Shown: positions 61,566 through 64,000 of the stretch, one piece after another | How positions within the stretch are numbered: position 1 is the stretch's first letter | Layout of the letters: every line of letters starts with the position of its first letter | Translations under genes and position numbers: made by a program | From: Streptacidiphilus carbonis | Lineage (GTDB): Bacteria > Actinomycetota > Actinomycetes > Streptomycetales > Streptomycetaceae | NCBI RefSeq assembly: GCF_000787775.1 | Contig: NZ_BBPM01000008.1 | Location: 55,575-119,574 of the forward strand | Length of the DNA stretch: 64,000 nucleotides | Direction of reading: 5' to 3' | The notes under the pieces: generated by a model | What the model was told of the DNA's origin: nothing | What the model saw: the letters and a program-made list of their open reading frames with translations, nothing else | The model's database searches: none

Positions 61566-62408
61566 GTGTACCCACACGTCCGGAACGACGCGCCTGCATC
61601 CTCCCTGGCCCCCGGCGGCACCGCCGGCGGCCTGGAGCTGCTGCGCACCCTGGTACGCGAGCAGCTGTCCCCCCTCAACCCCGTCACCGCCCTCGCACCG
61701 CTGACCGCCCTCTCCGTCGCCGGTGTGGGCGGTGCCGAAGGACCGCCCTACCGCCAGGCCCCGCCGCCGCGCACCTCGGTGGCGCTGCGCACCCGCACCT
61801 CCCCGGCCTCCTCCCGTACCAGGAACGCCGGCTGGGACCGGGAGGACACGCCCTCCAGCGCGGACAACCCGATCATGCGACTGGTGGAGAAGGCGCAGGA
61901 CGGCGACAGCGATTCCTTCGGGCAGCTGTACGACCACTACTCCGACACGGTCTACCGCTACATCTACTACCGGGTCGGCAGCAAGGCCACCGCGGAGGAC
62001 CTCACCAGTGAGACCTTCCTGCGCGCGCTGCGCCGCATCGGCACCTTCACCTGGCAGGGCCGGGACTTCGGCGCCTGGCTGGTCACCATCGCCCGCAACC
62101 TGGTCGCCGACCACTTCAAGTCCAGCCGCTTCCGGCTGGAGGTGACCACCGGCGAGATGCTCGACTCCAACGAGTGCGAGCGCAGCCCGGAGGACTCGGT
62201 GCTGGAGTCGCTGTCCAACGCGGCGCTGCTGGACGCGGTGCACCGGCTCAACCCGCAGCAGCGGGAGTGCGTGAAGCTGCGCTTCCTGCAAGGGCTGTCG
62301 GTGGCGGAGACCGCGCGGATCATGAACAAGAACGAGGGCGCGATCAAGACCCTCCAGTACCGCGCCGTACGGACCCTGGCCCGGCTGCTGCCGAGCGATG
62401 CGAGGTAG
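61566..62408 (+). CDS. bldN: ECF sigma factor BldN
   Basis: A 280-residue sigma factor. The last 175 residues are sigma regions 2 and 4 (DTVYRYIYYRVGSKATAEDL, SETFLRALRRIGTFTWQG; LRFLQGLSVAETARIMNKNEGA) and match BldN closely. The first 100 residues are a Pro/Ser/Arg-rich pro-sequence, which in S. coelicolor is removed to activate the protein. The GTG at 61566 gives VYPHV, the same start as known BldN, with GGGAG upstream. BldN drives chaplin, rodlin and bldM genes during aerial growth. Confidence 0.94.
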   Translation: MYPHVRNDAPASSLAPGGTAGGLELLRTLVREQLSPLNPVTALAPLTALSVAGVGGAEGPPYRQAPPPRTSVALRTRTSPASSRTRNAGWDREDTPSSADNPIMRLVEKAQDGDSDSFGQLYDHYSDTVYRYIYYRVGSKATAEDLTSETFLRALRRIGTFTWQGRDFGAWLVTIARNLVADHFKSSRFRLEVTTGEMLDSNECERSPEDSVLESLSNAALLDAVHRLNPQQRECVKLRFLQGLSVAETARIMNKNEGAIKTLQYRAVRTLARLLPSDAR

Positions 62409-62461
62409 TCGCTCCCCTTGATGCAACGTCACCCTGTTACCGCAAGCCATGATCGCGGAAG

Positions 62462-62490
62462 CGTAACCGAGCGTCCCCTCCACTCGTTGC
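62462..62490 (+). promoter_or_regulatory. BldN-type promoter of rsbN
   Basis: CGTAAC (62462-62467), 17 bases, CGTTGC (62485-62490). This equals the BldN -35 element and matches five of six bases of the -10 element. It implies that BldN makes its own inhibitor. Confidence 0.65.
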
Positions 62491-62635
62491 GCACTGTGCA
62501 AGGACCTTCAGGTGCCGCGGCGGAGTACTCCGGGGCCCACGGATCCCTGCGTCACCCTTTGGGGTGGTCCCAGGCACGACTGCGCAACCGTCCGGTCGGC
62601 CGAGTTGTCGACAACGACGAGAGGAGGTGCTGCCC

Positions 62636-63861
62636 ATGACAGCCAATGTGCTTGAGCACCGCAGGGCGAGAGCCTTCGCTGACGCTGTGGAGGACCGCCC
62701 CGGCACTGCGGTCCCCACCGGGGCCCCGCACCAGGAGCCCGCCGGCGAGGGTCAGTTCACCGAACTACTGGCGGCCGTGGAGGCACTCGGCGCCGTTCCC
62801 CCGCCGGTGCTCGACCCGACCGTGAAGTCGACTCAGCGCGCCCTGCTGATGGCCGAGTTCGAGCGGGTCTTCGCCGACGGCGGCGGTGCCGCCGTCCCGG
62901 GCCAGCGCAAGGGCGGCGCGCACCGTGCCACCGAGGCCGCCCGCAGATTCCGTCCGGGGACCCGCTGGGGCCGCCGGCTGGCCTTCGGCGGCCTGGCCGC
63001 CGGGGTCGCGGTGGGCGCGCTGGGCGGGGTCGCCGCGGCCAGCTCCTCCGCGCTGCCCGGGGACTCCCTCTACGGCATGAAGCGCGGCCTGGAGAACTGG
63101 CAGCTGGACTTCGCCGGATCGGACGCCTCCCGCGGGCGGCTGCTGCTGGACCAGGCGTCCAAGCGGATGTCCGAGGCCCAGCAGCTGATCGAGCACCGCA
63201 GCGCCGGCGAGACCCTCAGCCCGCACCTCGCGGACGAGGTCTCCCGGGCCCTCACCGACATGAACAGCGAGGGCAGCCAGGGCCGCGACCTGCTGAAGGC
63301 GGTCTACCGGCAGGACCACACCATGGCCCCGCTGCAGCAGCTGGCCGCGTTCGCCGACTCGCAGCAGCAGCACCTGCGGGCGATCGAGCCGCAGCTGGAC
63401 GGCCAACTCGCCCCGTACACCGGGCGGGTGCAGAGCCTGCTGGACGGAATAAGCCAGGACGTCGCCCCGCTGCAGCAGCCCGTCCCGCCCCAGGGCGGGG
63501 GCAGTGCGGCCTCGGCGCAGCCGAGTGCGGGAACCGGCGCTGGGGCGACCCCGGCGGCCGGAGCAGCGGCTCCGCGGGCAGCAGCACCGCTCCGCGCGGC
63601 GCCACCACCTCGGGCACCGGCTCCACCGGCGGCAGCAGTGCCACCCCGCAGGGCGGCACCACCTCCGGCACCGGCAGCAGCGGCGGCCTGGTGCAGAACC
63701 TGACCGGCGGCCTGCTGGGCGGCAGCACACCGTCCGCCACGCCCACCGCGGACAGTCAGTCCAAGGCGGCGAGCGCCTCGGCGAGTCCGGACGGCAACGG
63801 CGTGACCGTGCCCCCGCTGGTGCCCGGCCTGCTGCCGACCATCGGCATCGGCCTGGGCTGA
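62636..63861 (+). CDS. rsbN: Anti-sigma factor RsbN, reading frame shifted near the 3' end
   Basis: A membrane anti-sigma factor: cytoplasmic sigma-binding N-terminus (about 1-110), one helix (RRLAFGGLAAGVAVGALGGVAA, 113-134) and an outside DUF5667 domain (SALPGDSLYGMKRGLENWQL, LDQASKRMSEAQQLI). The uninterrupted frame stops at 63703 after an implausible Pro/Ala/Arg run. The next frame gives a natural Gly/Ser/Thr linker and a conserved-looking end (VTVPPLVPGLLPTIGIG) stopping at 63861, so one base appears to be missing near 63555. GAGGAGG precedes the ATG. It holds BldN inactive at the membrane. Confidence 0.85.
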
Positions 63862-63905
63862 GCCGGGTTCTGACGGAGTCTCGGCTGCGGACCGCGGTCG
63901 GCTGG

Positions 63906-63947
63906 CCGCGCAGTTCTCGCGCCCCCGGGGCGCGGGGAACTGCGCGG
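63906..63947. repeat. Interspersed hairpin element between convergent genes
   Basis: CCGCGCAGTTC...GAACTGCGCGG with CGCGCCCC/GGGGCGCG inside: a nearly perfect hairpin of the same family as 54394-54464. It probably terminates rsbN and the gene entering from the right. Confidence 0.75.
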
Positions 63948-63964
63948 CCGGCCGACCCGGGCGG

Positions 63965-64000
63965 TCAGAAGAACACCGAGCGGCGTTGCACCAGCAGTTT
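63965..64000 (-). CDS. 3' end of an unidentified gene (partial)
   Basis: The minus-strand frame ending in KLLVQRRSVFF and TGA is open to the window edge. Third positions are mostly G/C. The gene converges on rsbN. Too short to assign. Confidence 0.5.
   Translation of the reverse strand, partial: KLLVQRRSVFF

Noticed and set aside
62564..62635. Upstream extension of rsbN
   Set aside because: GAGGAGG immediately before the ATG at 62636 and family similarity starting there make the extension unlikely.

Overview
The window is chromosomal DNA from a Streptomyces-like actinomycete (Streptomycetaceae). The evidence is very high GC with strong G/C bias at codon third positions, chaplin and rodlin surface-protein genes, the sigma factor BldN with its anti-sigma partner RsbN, futalosine-pathway menaquinone genes, class II haem and cytochrome c maturation genes, and a probable DasR site in front of a chitinase-like gene. 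Most genes are housekeeping or conserved actinobacterial genes. The species cannot be named from sequence alone.

Layout. 1-5.2 kb: a minus-strand menaquinone block (mqnA, a Ser/Thr kinase, mqnC, an amidohydrolase-like small protein, menG). 5.4-13.9 kb: a cold-shock protein, a PucR-type regulator, a dicarboxylate symporter, an MFS exporter, an RNA 2',3'-cyclic phosphodiesterase, a GNAT protein and a MarR-MFS efflux pair. 14-19.4 kb: an ASCH protein, a GNAT protein, an LAxTG cell-wall protein, an NCS2 purine permease and a DUF2530 protein. 19.5-27.4 kb: a P-type ATPase, a DUF2079 membrane protein and a large Hsp90-like ATPase. 27.4-34.2 kb: the resA-ccdA-resB-ccsB cytochrome c maturation operon, a histidine phosphatase and hemL, with a relic of a second ccsB tail just downstream of ccsB.

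34.4-41.7 kb: a patch that looks accessory (M48 protease, ribbon-helix-helix/PIN toxin-antitoxin pair, NTF2-like protein, orphan membrane protein) bounded by damaged genes, then a spermidine-synthase-like protein, an acyltransferase, a CxxCxGxG protein and a GNAT protein. 42-47.8 kb: a short Rho paralogue, DUF1707, a tyrosine phosphatase, a GH18 protein, a lipoprotein and a winged-helix protein.

48-53.3 kb: a surface-coat locus with five short chaplins, three tandem rodlins, three orphan secreted proteins and a tRNA-Cys. 53.4-59.7 kb: rex-hemA-hemC-cobA/hemD and hemB, with a Rex operator. 59.9-64 kb: a glutaredoxin, a HAD phosphatase, bldN and rsbN. BldN is the known sigma factor for chaplin and rodlin genes, so this window holds both the developmental regulator and a large set of its expected targets within about 15 kb. 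Sites resembling BldD, MtrA and BldN recognition sequences can be read at the expected places.
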